A stretch of 64,000 nt of DNA from the NCBI GenBank assembly GCA_039619475.1, contig CM077115.1, forward strand, positions 58,782,864 to 58,846,863, read 5' to 3'. Under the pieces are notes generated by a model. It was given only the letters and a program-made list of their open reading frames with translations. It did not search any database and had not been told where the DNA came from. The position numbers and the translations under genes were made by a program. Every line of letters begins with the position of its first letter. Position 1 is the first letter of the stretch. The DNA comes from Icerya purchasi. Taxonomy: Eukaryota; Arthropoda; Insecta; Hemiptera; Monophlebidae. Shown one piece after another: positions 11,555 to 24,095 of the stretch.

Positions 11555-14260
11555 TTGTACTGATAATATTAAAATAATTGCCTGGAATGCAAACTCGGTT
11601 AGGAACAAAATACTTGAACTAGGGCAACTGGTAAATGAAAGGTCTATCGATATAGTTTGTCTAAGTGAGACAAAAATTGATTCAAACCATGCACTAAAAT
11701 GCCCTTGGTTTTAGAGTGTACCGATGCGATCGTAACAGCAGAGGTGGAGGAGTGGCCATTTTGGTCCGCTCCTCAATAAACCACTCTACCTTCGCAGCCC
11801 CAGTATCCCTAAAAAATATTGAAGCTACTGGAATCTTAATAAATTTTGCAAATTCTTCAGTGGTGCTATTCTCTGTTTACTGTCCTCCAAACAAAACGAA
11901 TATTGACTATGATATAGAACATATTATTTAAATCATATAACAAAGTGATCCTCGCTGGGGACTTAAACGCCAAAAGTAAGATATGGAACTGCTATTACAA
12001 TAACAAAACAGGTAATAAACTCGTTTATCTTTCCGAAAGGGTAGGTTTTCAAATTCTCGCTCCTGATTTCCCCACGCATTACCCTACTAACCCTCAATTA
12101 CGTCCGAGCACTATCGATCTCATCTTAAGTATGAATGTTCATAATATTAATAAACCAGTAACTTTAGCCAACCTTGCCTCTAATCATAATCCAATTTATT
12201 TTAAATTAAACGCTACTTGCAGACTCGTAGAAAACCGTACAATTTTTAACTATAAAAGTGCGAACTGGACGGAATACCGTAATTATATTACAAATAATAT
12301 AAACATTTTGAGAAGTCCAATAAAGGCTGGTTGCCTACTTGACTACCAGGCACACAGGCTGTCAGACCTAATAGTAGAAGCAGCAAATCTTTATATTCCA
12401 AAAATCGAAATCAAGTCAAGTAAAGAGCACTTACCAAGAAAACTAGTGAAGCTTATTAAGATTAAAAACTATGTCAGGAAAAAGCACCAAAAGATTCGTA
12501 ACCATTCCTCTCACATCATTTACAACTTATTCGCTAAACTAGTTAAATACAAACTAAATGAATACCGAAACACAACATGGAATAACAAACTATTAAATCT
12601 AAATGCAAAAGACCAGTCGATCTGGAAAATAGCAAAAATATTTAAAAAAAGCACGGACACATCTATTCCACCTTTAACACATGCTAATCAGACCGAATAC
12701 ACAAACAAAGGCAAAACAGAGTTACTCTCAAATATATTTCTAGATATACAAAATCAAAACAAAAACTCTTCCACCAAATGGCACACAAACAAAATAAATA
12801 CTACTGTACAGAAGTTCCTAGCCACCCCAACGGTCACTACCAACTACCCTAAGCTCTTCTCACCAAATGAAGTTAACAAAATCATAAAAAAATTAAAAAA
12901 TAAACACTCCACCGGTCCAGACAATATCTCCATTACCATGATTAAGAATCTACCCGAAAAAGCTAAGATCAATCTAACTATTATAATAAACTCTAGTATC
13001 ATTTCGGGACACTTTCCTACCTGCTGGAAAGAGTCCATTATTATTCCTATACCAAAATCAGGAAAGGATCAAGCAATGGCTATTAACTACAGACCTATCT
13101 CGTTAATAAACTGTTTAAGTAAAATAGCGGAGAAACTTATTCTTTCCAAGATGATAGATCATTGTAACGAAAAAAAAATCATCACCCCCCACCAATTCGG
13201 GTTTCTGCGGAATTTGTCGACTACGATGCAGTTAAGTAGGCTAACCGAGTTTGTAACTGACAATTTTAACCTAAACAAACATACCGGACTGTTATTACTT
13301 GACATCGAAAAAGCCTTTGATACCGTCTGGCATCAAGGATTAATATACAAATTGCTTAAATATCAGTTCCCTAAATTTCTCATTACTCTTATAAATGATT
13401 ACCTGGTAGAAAGGAAATTTTCAGTAAAAATTAACGACGCTATATCTTCTCCAAAAACAGCGACGATGGGAGTTCCGCAAGGAAGCATACTTGGTCCATT
13501 CCTATTTATTTTGTTCTTAAATGATCTTCCTAAACCTAAACACTCCGAGCTAGCGCTATTCGCTGATGACACAGCCATTTACTGCGCTTCTTTTAAAGTC
13601 GACACAATTAAACGTAGATTATCAGAAAGTTTTTTAAAAATAAAAAAGTACCTTACAAAGTGGAAAGTTAAAGTGAATGATGCAAAAACGCAGGCTATCC
13701 TATTTACAAAAAGAAGGCCCGCTTTTTCCCCGGAATTAAACCTGGGAAATCAAGTCTGCCCTTTTAAAAATGAAGTTAAATATCTGGGGGGGGTCATCCT
13801 AGATTGGCGGCTAACTTTCAACAAACACGTTGATCACGCTATAAATAAAGCGCATGCAAGAAATTTTATGTTGAGGCACATCTTCAACAAAAAATGCAAA
13901 TTAACAACAGAAAATAAATGACTTCTATACAAAGCTATCATTAGGCCTGTGCTCCTTTACAGCTCGCCAATGTGGTCTAATGTCTCGAGATCTACATTTC
14001 AAAAAGTACAGCGATTCCAAAATAAATGCTGTAGAATTATTCTAAGCGCTCCGGCGTATACTAACATAAATAGTATGCACGCTGTATTAAAACTACCCTT
14101 TATTGTAAACGTAATCTGTACGCAAGCTAAGAAATTCTTTGATGATTGCTCTACTAGTGATCACGTGTTTGTTAAAAGAATAGGAGACTACACGAGAACC
14201 TCTTTGCAGCTAAAATATAAAAAGTACAAACACAAACGCATTAAACATATGCTATTTTAA
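11541..14260 (+). pseudogene. LINE ORF2: endonuclease and reverse transcriptase
   Basis: ORF2 nicks target DNA and copies the element RNA into it. The endonuclease part shows IIAWNANSVRNK near 11568, SETK near 11666, RGGGVAILV near 11740, GDLNAKS near 11957 and STIDLILS near 12109. The expected S-D-H-N-P motif reads SNHNPI at 12179, so an active-site Asp is Asn. The reverse transcriptase follows with YRPISLI, DIEKAFDTVWH, GVPQGSILGP and FADDTAIYC (13559). Breaks: a frameshift near 11703, a second at 11930-11945, and an in-frame TGA at 13919-13921 after which the same frame stays open to 14260. The C-terminal region ends in a basic stretch. Classed as Jockey from motif style; no RNase H domain is seen. 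Confidence 0.87.
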
Positions 14261-14598
14261 TCTTATAGTGCACCGATCCGTCCGCAAGCGTTAAACAAGG
14301 TGTTGAAGCACACACGCGCAATGACACTCCAATAACCATCATACTTCTACTTTTTTTTACAACTTACACTTTATTTATTTTTTCCGAAGCTAGGTTTTTT
14401 GTTGGTTTTTTTTTTCCTAATATTATAACACATGTAAAGTTTTTCTTTTTTCATATTGTAATTTAAGCATAAATGTATTTTTGATGCACGCTGGCGAGGG
14501 TAAATTGCTTGATACGCGTAAAATTTAAAATGTTTAAACGTACTGTTATTTTCTTTGTTTTGTAAATTTAGTAAATAAACTTTATTCAATCAATCAAA

Positions 14599-15635
14599 AT
14601 CGTGTTATTTTTTTGGGCTTTCTAATTCTTACTGCGTCTCTTACATCTTACATATTTTCCTAATGCCAGTTCCGCTTCAATCCGGTTTTGATCGCATCAG
14701 CATCTGACTCTCTTCGGTCCTTCTAACTTTGCTTCTGGGTACAAACAGTATCACTCATATTGAGATAAACTTCACCGATTTTTCAAAGCTGTACATTACA
14801 CAGACGGCGTAAAAGAGACTCTCAGAGGTTATTGTTTGCAAACATTTTTTCTCCTCAAAAAAGAACGATGTCTATTTTTATTGGCGACGGAAGTGACAAC
14901 AAGAAAACGGGTTTCTTTTTTTACTTATTCGCTCGCTAGATATTTCTCGTCTTTTAGATTTTCAAAGTTTTTCGGTGGAGTGCACTAGTAAGAGAAATAG
15001 TTTTAAATAGTTTCTTATTTTTCCCGTTTAAAAGTTTTATATCGTCGCTCGACGACACGAGTGCCGAATTCATGGAACTGTGCAGCTCGCCGTGGTTAGT
15101 GAGGAAACTTTAGAAGTGAAACCGGTTTCGATCGCATCAAATTGTCGGAAGAAAAAGTGTCAAATTTTCAGTTTTTTTGTTGATTTCAGTAGCGAAATAA
15201 CGATGGAAAGGTAAATTTTAACAAAATTCGAAAATTCGCCTCCCGTCTAGGCTTACCGTGTAAACGGCTTCTTGCGATTCTTTTTTTTTATTCGAGACGA
15301 ATACGTGTTTCGGTGAAATTGCGTCACATAAATTAAACGATTAATTGCGTCTCGAAAACAGAAGATCTCTTGACGTGTACATTTTACTAAGATCCGTGTA
15401 ATTTTTGCAGGTTTCATTGAAACATGTTTCAGCACTTTTCGAAACGTTCTCTCGCACACATCTTCATCGGCGTTCCCTCAAGGCGAATCGAAAACACTTG
15501 AAACTTCTTAACGATTTCGATTCATCATTACCATAATATCATGTCGGGTCGATTCCCTTTCAGACCTCTTGACACTACTACCCTTTTAGCCTTCTCGTCG
15601 GTGAACGCGAATGACGATTATCGAAACTTTTTATT

Positions 15636-15697
<62 letters not shown>

Positions 15698-16527
15698 TAA
15701 TACAGATACAGTTGGTGTACTGATTTTTACTGCACAAACAGTCAAACTTTATGATGGTTTTTTGACAGTTTTGTAATGTAGGATGACGCGCCGCGTTCTG
15801 CCCGAAAGCGAGAAAAATATAGGAGAGAAAGCGAATGTGACACGATGGAATTCCGACGAATCATAATCGAGCTTTGTTTATCGATCTAATCTGAATGGTG
15901 ATATGCTGTTACTGCCCAGTTCGGATGAAAAAGAAGTAACGCTGGAAGAGGATTTTAGTCAGCTGTAACGGTCGCGGAAGTTATAAAGGATGACCATTGA
16001 GAAGAGCTCGGGTAAAACCGCTGTAATTTAGTATCGAAAGAAATAAAAAAACATCGTTATCGAAAGAGTATGCGTTTTTGACATTACCCAAACACATTGG
16101 ATGAAAATGTTGATTTTTTTTTATATTTTCGGTAATTCAGGAGTGTGAAGTAATAATGAGATGGCCGAAGAAAATTATGGAAACTAAAAAAAAAAAAAAA
16201 AGGAACCCTCTATTCGGAGATGGCTAGATCAATGTAAATGTTCAAACGTGATATTCTTGTACCGTTAGAAGGTGATAGGCCGCAGCCAGCGAACGTAATG
16301 GACAGAAGAAACAGTCACACGCGATGGAAAAGAAGATGCGAGAAATATTGATCTTTCATGACGGAAAGTTTGCCATTAAATATTTAAATGGGGGAATGGT
16401 AAATTAGACTTTATGCAATTGCGGTATCAGTCGTGCTATTGTTCATCTTTCGCCGCTATCCCGCATATTAAACACGAAAAAAAAAAACAGTTATTAAGTA
16501 TTAGTAAAGGAAAAGTTGCAATTACTA
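14599..16527. other. Unassigned DNA with an (AT)n microsatellite
   Basis: No gene is recognised. A pure (AT)n array of about 50 bp lies at 15639-15688, and A or T runs are common (16189-16202, 16622-16630). The open frames at 14371-14589 and 15253-15459 are not recognisable. Confidence 0.5.
15639..15688. repeat. (AT)n microsatellite
   Basis: About 25 uninterrupted AT units, with shorter TA/CA steps following. Confidence 0.95.
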
Positions 16528-17000
16528 TTATTGCCTGCCAATTAGGGAAAAAGAAATATCATTAGTTAAATGTTGCGTATTCATACGTTCAACGTCTGCT
16601 ACACCCACAAAACAAAACAAAACAAAAAAAAGGGGACGGGGGGAAATGCGGTCAGTTGAATTGGACACAAAAAGGCAATCAATAGCTGAAATGACGGATG
16701 GAAAGGGGAAGGAAAGACACAGAATATAAGATGCGCGAGATGAGATAAGTATGGGGATCTGGAGTTTTAATAGACGAGAATTCGACAAAAAGAGATATAT
16801 TATTATCAGTGCTTTCCGAACAAGAGAAAAGCAAAAACGAGAGGAATAGAGTGCAATTAAAATAGTTCGAGCGAATAATAAAGTACCGATCGAGGAAGTG
16901 AAGGCCATTGAACAAAACCTTCAGGAAAGGGGTTTAGAAAGGAAGATTAGGTTGAATAAATAAATGAACCGCCCCACCTTATGAATACCTGGCATACGTA
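16528..17000 (-). mobile_element. Decayed RNase H LINE fragment
   Basis: On the minus strand, broken frames give phrases that fit the RNase H domain of the LINE family better preserved at 26.1-27.2 kb and 38 kb: a serine/leucine-rich stretch with LLKLQIPILISSRASYIL, then SVISAIDCLFVSNSTD where the family has a W-V-P-S-H-type motif after the D. At least two frame changes are needed (frames at 16528-16908 and 16679-16915). Both catalytic and structural residues are lost, so this is a fossil. The assignment rests on pattern resemblance only. Confidence 0.42.
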
Positions 17001-17389
17001 ATAGCGGGGAATCCAGGATTGAATGTACAAAGAGGAGTGAAATTAGACAATTTTTTTCCTAAGAAAGAAAAGAGGCAGCAAACAACTGAGCCGAAAAATT
17101 TGAAATCTCATTAGCCTCCGTACGACTAGTAATGCACGTGAAATCGACACAGATACGAAGTGTGGCGATGAAGAATAATAAAATCGGATGATTAATCAGG
17201 AAGAGGGGAGACTTCATCCTATTCATCCGCCCTACAGATATTTTCGATTACATATGTGTATATATTTTGCCCGTTTCTCAGTTCTCTATGCATACAATGA
17301 AGAAGTATAGCTGTAGTTTATTTGGTAGTAAGACGGGGCGTCTCCGTTTTCAGACTGAGATACTTCAAATTAAATTTTGCGCCATGTTT

Positions 17390-17391
<2 letters not shown>

Positions 17392-17421
<30 letters not shown>
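17392..17421. repeat. (GA)n microsatellite
   Basis: About 15 GA units in a row. Confidence 0.95.
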
Positions 17422-17424
<3 letters not shown>

Positions 17425-17546
17425 CTCATGCTAAACGGGGTTCGTGATTATTTGATGAACATCATTCGAACCGTATTCAGGACGGATGGCCTCCCAACCT
17501 GTTGTCGCGGCAGTGCTTCAAGAATAGGTAAATTTTAATACGGAAC

Positions 17547-18047
17547 TTGACGACCGGATTTAACAAGAACCAGAGTATAGGTGATTATAAATTTTCCGAA
17601 AAGCGGGGTCTATCGAAAAAGTACGAATTTACCAAGTGCCCGCGACCGGATTGCGTAATCGATTTAATTTTTAAACGCATTAAGATCGATCGAAAATTAT
17701 CTAACCAGACGCACCAGAAGAAACATTTTCGAAGCAAGCGAATATGGCGCAGTGCGATTTTTCAGTCGGACAACGAATTTCTTACGAGTGGGGCGCGGTC
17801 TCTTTCTTCGTTCCGATTGCCGTTATCTCTGGCTATTGTTATTAAACCGAACCGGGCTGGCCGAAAGCCAAAGCGAAATTTTTACATCAGCCGAAAGTAT
17901 AATATTAGCCGGTTTGGCTTGCACAGTCTGCGTGCAAAACGGCTGCTTCTTAGTTGCCTCGTTTCCGCAATCAACGGATATAGCAGACGATATTTTACTC
18001 GCAACAAATCCAAATCAGATAGCGCGGTTGGACGTGCGCGATACTAA
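17547..18047 (+). other. Unrecognised open frame, 166 codons
   Basis: An open frame of 166 codons overlaps a second one in another frame (17752-18054). The region is less AT-rich than its surroundings, which makes chance open frames longer. The predicted protein is rich in Lys, Arg and Ser, with no domain, signal peptide or membrane segment that I recognise. The listed start is not a plausible eukaryotic start context. It could be a fragment of an exon or a shadow of low stop density; I favour chance. Confidence 0.2.
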
Positions 18048-18054
18048 TTTTTAA

Positions 18055-19051
18055 GATTCAGCTCTATTTCGTTCTGGCTACGCACGCATCCCCCCCCCCC
18101 CCTCCGGTACCGAACTGGCAAATTCACTTTTAAACTTTTTCGCCTCGCATCCGCCGATTAAATATTCTTTTTCGAAATTTCTCTCCTCTCACGTATTTTT
18201 CATCGTTAATTTCAAATTTCGACTCCTCTTCCAAAACCTACATATGCATGTTATACACACACACACATATATATATATATACAGCACAAACTGAAAAGAA
18301 ATGATTTTAAAAAATAATTCAAAAACAGTTTCTTTTTTCCCCTTTCATATTTTTTTATTATTTTATTTGTTTATTATTTTTCCCTTTTTAAGGCGCGCCA
18401 ATGAGATACATACACACACACACACATATATATATATGTGTATGTGTATATTTTGCATATATTTCCACACGTATAAGAGAGCATATTGAAAATTCGGAAA
18501 ATGTTCTCTTTATTGGTTGTAGGTAAACGCGAAGAACGTTTTCCCCTTATTTCCTCAAACGAAACTGAAATTAATTTTCGTGCTGGTCTCGGAAAATTTC
18601 AATTCGAGTAGTTTTTACCGCAAAATTTTACACGTATCAAATAAAAGAAATGCGAAAAAGAAAAGCTGTCGACTTTTTACGCAAACTGCTTTCCCTTGAG
18701 TGCAGATCGCCGCTTTTTTGGCTAGATTCGACGACGCTGAAAAATACCGATAAGAAAAAAAGAAGGAAAGGTCGAGCCCCTCTGAGATTTCTCGCGTTTA
18801 GCAGAAGTAGAAAAATCTGCGGAATTTTTATTCAACGGTGGTAACCTATCTCACTTCAAGTCGCCAACACTTTAAACATTTATCTCTCGACACGACACGC
18901 CTAGAGTACCCTCTTCTCACTGATCTCTTCTACGCTCAAAAGAATTGTCCGAAAATAATCCCCGTCCTGTAACTTTTCTTTAAAATAATATGATAGTAAA
19001 ATTAATGATAATGATGATAATAATTTTTTATTATATACGCGTATGAAGAAA
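18055..19051. other. Unassigned DNA with short CA/TA microsatellites
   Basis: A C-run lies at about 18091-18102. Short (CA)n/(TA)n tracts lie near 18258-18281 and 18411-18440. The open frame at 18301-18489 is largely a translation of these tracts. No gene is recognised. Confidence 0.5.
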
Positions 19052-19130
19052 TCTGTTTTTCGCGTGTTTACGGATTTTTATTTTCGTCTTTAATATCCCT
19101 CTATTAAGTAGTAAAAAAAAAAAAAAAAAT

Positions 19131-19445
19131 TAACCGGCTTCAAAAAATGAGGGGGTATTCAATTCGACTGTATTTTTTTTGTTTATTTATTTTTTTTTTA
19201 TTTTTATTTTTTATGTGTGTTACCTCAGAACTTTCTTCTAGATGAACCGATTTCGATGATTCTGCTTTTATTTGAAAGGTGGTGTTTCTCATGTGATCCC
19301 ATTTAAATTTGATCAAGATCTGACCGGTAGTTTTTGAGTTATCTTTAATAATGCGGGAGATTGAATCTTTTTGGATACTTTTTATTCATGACTGTTTTCA
19401 CCGTCGGGTTAGATTTATTGACTTAAAATACTATAAAATTTGCCA
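19131..19445. repeat. Segment resembling a widespread arthropod dispersed repeat
   Basis: It begins TTAACCGGCTTCAAAAA, continues with GGTATTCAATTCGACTG, T-rich sequence, ATGAACCGATTTCGATGATT and later TGATCAAGATCTGACC. From memory this order of phrases matches a repeat found in many insect genomes. I cannot name the family or search for it. No coding capacity is visible. Confidence 0.4.
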
Positions 19446-19551
19446 AATTACCATGGAAATGTAGCTTTTGATGTTTTTACCGCGGAAATGTCTGTTCTTA
19501 TTAAAATTGTTTTAATTTAATTGAATAAAAATGCACTAAAAAGTAAACAAA

Positions 19552-19963
19552 AAAATGCTTTTTTACAAAAAATAAATACCGGTACTTGAAGATTTATTAT
19601 AAAAATTTAAAAATGCACTAAAAAGTAAAAAATAATTACTCCCGGTAAAAATATCTATCAGAGTGATGTACCCTTAAAGGTGGCATTATTGTAATTCTTA
19701 TACAACACTGATACCTTAATTAGAGTTGCCATTAAATTCATGTTACTATATCTAGGAACAATTTAATAAACATTTAATGCAGTTTTTAATTATTCTTTTA
19801 ATATAAATTTGATGTCGACTCTGCATAAGAATTACGATATCACCTTTAAGGGTATATCTCTCTGATAAACATTTTCTTATTTGGAGTAATTATTTTTTAC
19901 TTTTTAGTGCATTTTTACAATAAACCTCGAAGTCGGTATTTATTTTTTGTAAAAAAGCATTTT
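19552..19963. mobile_element. MITE-like element with about 140-bp inverted arms
   Basis: The arm 19552-19701 is the diverged reverse complement of 19825-19963. Both outer ends read AAAATGCTTTTTTACAAAAA and both inner ends read GTAATTCTTAT or its counterpart. The unique centre is about 120 bp. There is no coding capacity. Such a structure fits a non-autonomous DNA transposon; no target duplication could be fixed because the flanks are A-rich. Confidence 0.6.
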
Positions 19964-20180
19964 CTGTTTTTCGCGTGTTTACGGATTTTTATTTTCATCT
20001 TTAATATCCCTCTATTAAGTAGTAAAAAATAAAAAATACAAAAAAAAAAAAAACGTTTGATCAACTTTTTGATACACTTGAATTATAACAACATAAATAA
20101 CGCCGGTATTAAATATATATTGAAATAATATTAAAAACATTAAACTCGTTCTTTGTTCCGCTCCGAAAAACATTTTAATA

Positions 20181-20240
20181 TTTTTAATATTATTTCAATA
20201 TATTTAATATTATTTCAATATATTTAATATTATTTCAATA
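20181..20240. repeat. 20-bp tandem repeat, three copies
   Basis: Three consecutive units of TATTTAATATTATTTCAATA (the first with a TTTTT start) lie end to end. The reverse complement of the unit also occurs at about 20112-20138, so the region can fold back. Confidence 0.85.
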
Positions 20241-23200
20241 TATTTTTTGTTTAAATACTTTGGTGTCGTTTATGTGTTAATTCAAGCGTATAAAACGACA
20301 TAAAGGATGGAAGACATCAGCAAAAAAAAAAAAACAGAAATATTCCCGAAAAAATTTATGGGGTTTTCGAATAGTGTGAAATAAATCAGTATTCGTGAAA
20401 ATGTTGAAAGTAATATTATAAATTCGAAAAATAATATTTCCACAAATATAAAGTTTTGTATATACATATGTATGAAAACAATTATAATTAAAGAGAAATA
20501 TTTTAGGAAAATAATTTTTTTTTTCAAACGATATTTGAATATAAATATGAATTTTAGCTTTTAGCATGGCGATCTCTTTCAGGTGAATTTAAATTAGAAG
20601 CCCGTATAAAAACGAAGAAAATGTGATGTTGCCCGATCGTATTATCATACACCCCGTATAAATTTCGGGAATATTTCGAAACGAATCGGCTCCACATCGG
20701 AAACATTTTAGAATGAGTTATTATTACTACTAGGCATATCAGTGTATTGTAATAACTTAACTGTTTCTGATGTTTTCATTTTTTTCGTTTTCTACGTTTT
20801 ATCTGAAAATAAGGAGTTCGATATTAATCGGATGGCCATATGACGAGTAGTCCGGAAGGATACGTATCCGCGGAGTCATGTAGCGCAGTTGCCTAATTCC
20901 GACTACAGTTGCCAACACGTACCCACACAACCGATCCCATCAAATACTGAATCGACGAGTGTTATAAACAGATACAATATATAAACCTTAAAGATAGAAG
21001 AATAGACCGGGTCTGTGGAATGAATACCTGAGGAGCAGAAATATACGCCAGATCAGCTGGAAAAGTAAAAAATGGTAACATCGGAATAATTAGAAAAAAA
21101 CTCTTTTTCTGCAGACACAACAACTCGCAGCATGATTATGCTCGGCTACATTAGCTGTTCTGCAATTTTCCTTTTTTTCTAACAAGCGTACTTGGTACGC
21201 TGGTGTACACTGTGGGTAGACAATGAAAACTAGTGCCAGTGTATCGTATTGTGCACGGGACCCGTCTGATGGATACGTGTTAATCTGGGATTCAGTTTCG
21301 AATTCGTATCCGAAAAAATAGCGAACTTTCGCTGTGGTAGAATTATTGTTAAAATGCTGGAAGAACAAACCACCGATTAGGGCTAAATCGAGCGAGAGTG
21401 AAAGTAAAGTAAGTGATCATCAGAATTAGACGATTTCTTTTATAAAATTCCTCGCTAACGGTTTACGAAAAAAATTTTTTGGTACATACCAATATTAACA
21501 ACCCAGTTCAATTATTATATCGGGGGAGACGATATAAAACTCGATATTAATTTATTAAATTAGCACCAATCAGGTATAGAAAATACAAAAATCGGAGGAA
21601 TCACGTTTAGATGCGGCGCCTTTAATTAATTAATTGCTCTTTATTTCCCCTAGAATAATAAAGAGCACGCTGCTACTTGTAATTTGTAATGATACGAATA
21701 TAATTTAACGCAGTTTTCGTTAAAGGCGAAATTTACCACGAAACACGCCATTTCCGATATAAAAATTGTACGATGTCAACTGCCTTTCATTCGAAGTAAT
21801 TTTCTTAGACAGCGGCTCCATCATAATATCCGCTATTTCTCTTTTCGCAATTTTAGTCGTATTTGCTTTAACCTATCATTCGGAAAGCTCACTAGCATTT
21901 CATTCGTGAACCTCTTTTCTTAATTCTTCGTTTGCCCCCCCTTTTTTTTTTCTGTTTTCAGCGGGTGTAATGAATAAACTGAGACATCGAAATCCTTAGA
22001 GCGGTGTGCTTTTCAAAACACAAATTTGACATTACCCTCTGCAAAAAAAATTTTCTAGCTATTTTTTAAGGTTGTTTAAGATGGCATTGAGGTCGAAAGA
22101 AAAAACATTTTAAAAAACAAAGAAAAGTCAAAATACAAGATTACAGCAATAGCTCACTCTTATTACGTACGTATTTGCTATGATAAAGCTTCGCGGCTAA
22201 GGACATTTTTTTTTTTGTTTTTCTAAAGAAGACCTGTTTTTATTTTATTTTTTTTTTTGATTGACATTGCATCGAGTATATTTCAAGATGCAAATACACT
22301 GGGTTATCTTTTCGGCTGGCGATTGCACAAAAAAAGAGAAAATAAATATTCAAGATGCAACCGGATCGTATGCCAAAACTTGGAATTTTGTAATTAACAA
22401 AATTACGCGGAATCCTTTTTTCAAAAACCAGAACTGATCATTGTTTATTTATTTATTTATTTATTTTTGATAATTGATTACAAAAATGGTGATATTTTTA
22501 CAACTACAACCATTATTTAATGTAATCTCGACTATTATACAATATTAATCGTAATTAATAGCTGCGGTGCGCATTCGAGACGATTATAGTTGTAACCGAA
22601 AACCTAAGATTTACGAATAGTTACCGTTAAATGGATACTTGCTTAATACTTCGCGATAGATTGTTAAGGTAGTCCGTGTTGATGTTTTAACAGGCGGGGG
22701 GATCCGACCATGTTGCGTATTATTAAATAGCTTTCATTGTATGCACACCGCAGGGCTGTATAATAGTCCTGGAGGGGGGGGATAGGCAAAGCGTCACAAA
22801 TGGGACAGTTTTTTAAAAGGCCGATGTCGTATAGCGAAATACGAATTTATCAGAGGTAGTCCGGTGGGGAAAGTTTGACGGGAAAGGGCTGCTAGTGTTT
22901 TAATGGGTCACCCATAAAAGTCGCACCATGGCTGCTCGTCCGCCGGATCTACAACGCCGTGCGAGATGTTATATGTTAGGCTGCTCGTTTATAGCTGCTG
23001 AGAATATCTCGAAACTCTGCGGTCCCCGAGAAATGACGATCGAAGAAGAGCGGAACATTTACGGTTTTGCGGTGAAGTGTTTATGGTCCGGTAAATTTCA
23101 CGGCCTAAAATGGTATTAAAATCGTTTAGATATTTTTATATGTAAAATATGAAACTTTACCGAACGAAAATTTAAACTACGGCTGCGAAAAGCCGCTGGA

Positions 23201-24031
23201 GGGAATTTCTAAAGTGAGGGAAATCCGTTTATTTTTTTTTTTTGGAAAAACCCTTTTTCTTTTTTTTTCTCTAAAGAGAGAGAGAGAGAAAAACAAAAAA
23301 AAAATAAGGGGGGAATTTATTGGTCCGCGACATTTCTGATTAAAAATACAAATAACGATTAAATATTGGGTAACTTGTAATTCTAGAAAACGTGCGAAAT
23401 TATAATCGTACAAATTTTCATTTACTTTTTTTTCTAACGCGACAATGCTCGCGCGGTTTCATTTTCTAACATTTCAGTGCAGTTCTTTTAATGCGACTCG
23501 ATTCTCGCGTCGTCTAATGCACATATCGAACATGTATCGAATTCAGATATTTCGATTTTTTATCTGAATTTTTTTTTTTGAACTCCGAGAACGCAAATCG
23601 CGAAATACAAAAATAAAAACCGGTTTTTATTGGCTGCTCCGGCGCAGCTCGTAACCAATCACGCTGCAGGGCGATTCTAGCGGTTGTTACTTATGCATCC
23701 GGATTTCCAATAGTGTCACGTGCTGAATTTTGCGCGCTTCATTCGCCTCTTTAGAGCGGCATCTGTGCAATTGGTCATCCAGCACTGCGCGATTCCTGTT
23801 GGACAGCACCGTCGTGGCTGCAGATTTTTATAAGTTCTACCCGCTTAGTTTCCAGCTATTATACCAGTGCCGGTTCGATTCTCGGCTCTTCACATACATC
23901 GTAGCAGCGTGCAATTACACACTAGCTCATATACTCGTATTTCTTTCGGTAAAGATATTCGCATAAATTACAAAATATATTTCTTGTCAAATTAGAGTTA
24001 ATTTTCGTCAATTATTAGACGTAGACCTCAG
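20241..24031. other. Long stretch without recognisable genes
   Basis: Open frames at 20277-20567 (-), 21090-21368 (-), 22928-23119 (+) and 23730-23966 (+) are not recognised. The one at 22928 begins with a genuine ATG in an ACCATGG context and encodes 63 residues without a recognisable motif. A (TTTA)n tract lies near 22443-22466 and a (GA) tract near 23275-23288. Sequence near 20880-20950 has a weak tRNA-like look but no convincing B box. Confidence 0.45.
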
Positions 24032-24095
24032 GGGTGGCTCATCCACACTGGATTGCTGTTTGCAGCAATCCGAGTTCCGGATCGAATCTCGCGAT
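24032..24095 (+). mobile_element. Possible tRNA-derived SINE head
   Basis: GGTGGCTCATCC resembles an A box, and CCGGATCGAATCTC about 40 nt later resembles a B box. Between them 24050-24071 forms a perfect 9-bp stem with a TTTG loop, where a tRNA would have its anticodon arm. The match is weaker than in the other SINE heads in the window, and no tail is seen. Confidence 0.3.

Larger units (their letters stand above)
10932..14598 (+). mobile_element. Jockey-clade non-LTR retrotransposon, 5'-truncated
   Basis: This is the largest single retroelement in the window. It holds the end of a gag-like ORF1 with zinc knuckles, then an apurinic-type endonuclease and a reverse transcriptase in ORF2, then a 3' untranslated region that ends in AATAAACTTTATTCAATCAA. 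ORF1 lacks its N-terminal half, so the copy is truncated at about 10932, as is usual for target-primed insertions. No target duplication could be found at the edges. There are only a handful of disabling changes over 3.3 kb of coding sequence, so the copy is fairly young but dead. Confidence 0.88.
19052..20029. repeat. Composite repeat block bounded by 67-bp direct repeats
   Basis: The stretch 19052-19118 is repeated in the same orientation at 19963-20029 with essentially one change (CGTC versus CATC). Between the copies are a dispersed-repeat-like segment (19131-19445) and an inverted-repeat element (19552-19963). The 67-bp duplication could be a very long target-site duplication, a short LTR-like repeat, or the scar of a tandem duplication. 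The right copy begins exactly where the right arm of the inverted repeat ends. Confidence 0.8.

Noticed and set aside
17437..17525. Minus-strand ACGGTTCGAATGATG as a SINE head
   Set aside because: B-box-like only; the upstream part lacks an A box and no tail is seen.
22928..23119. Short ATG frame in a good start context
   Set aside because: 63 codons with no motif; could be an exon, but nothing else supports it.
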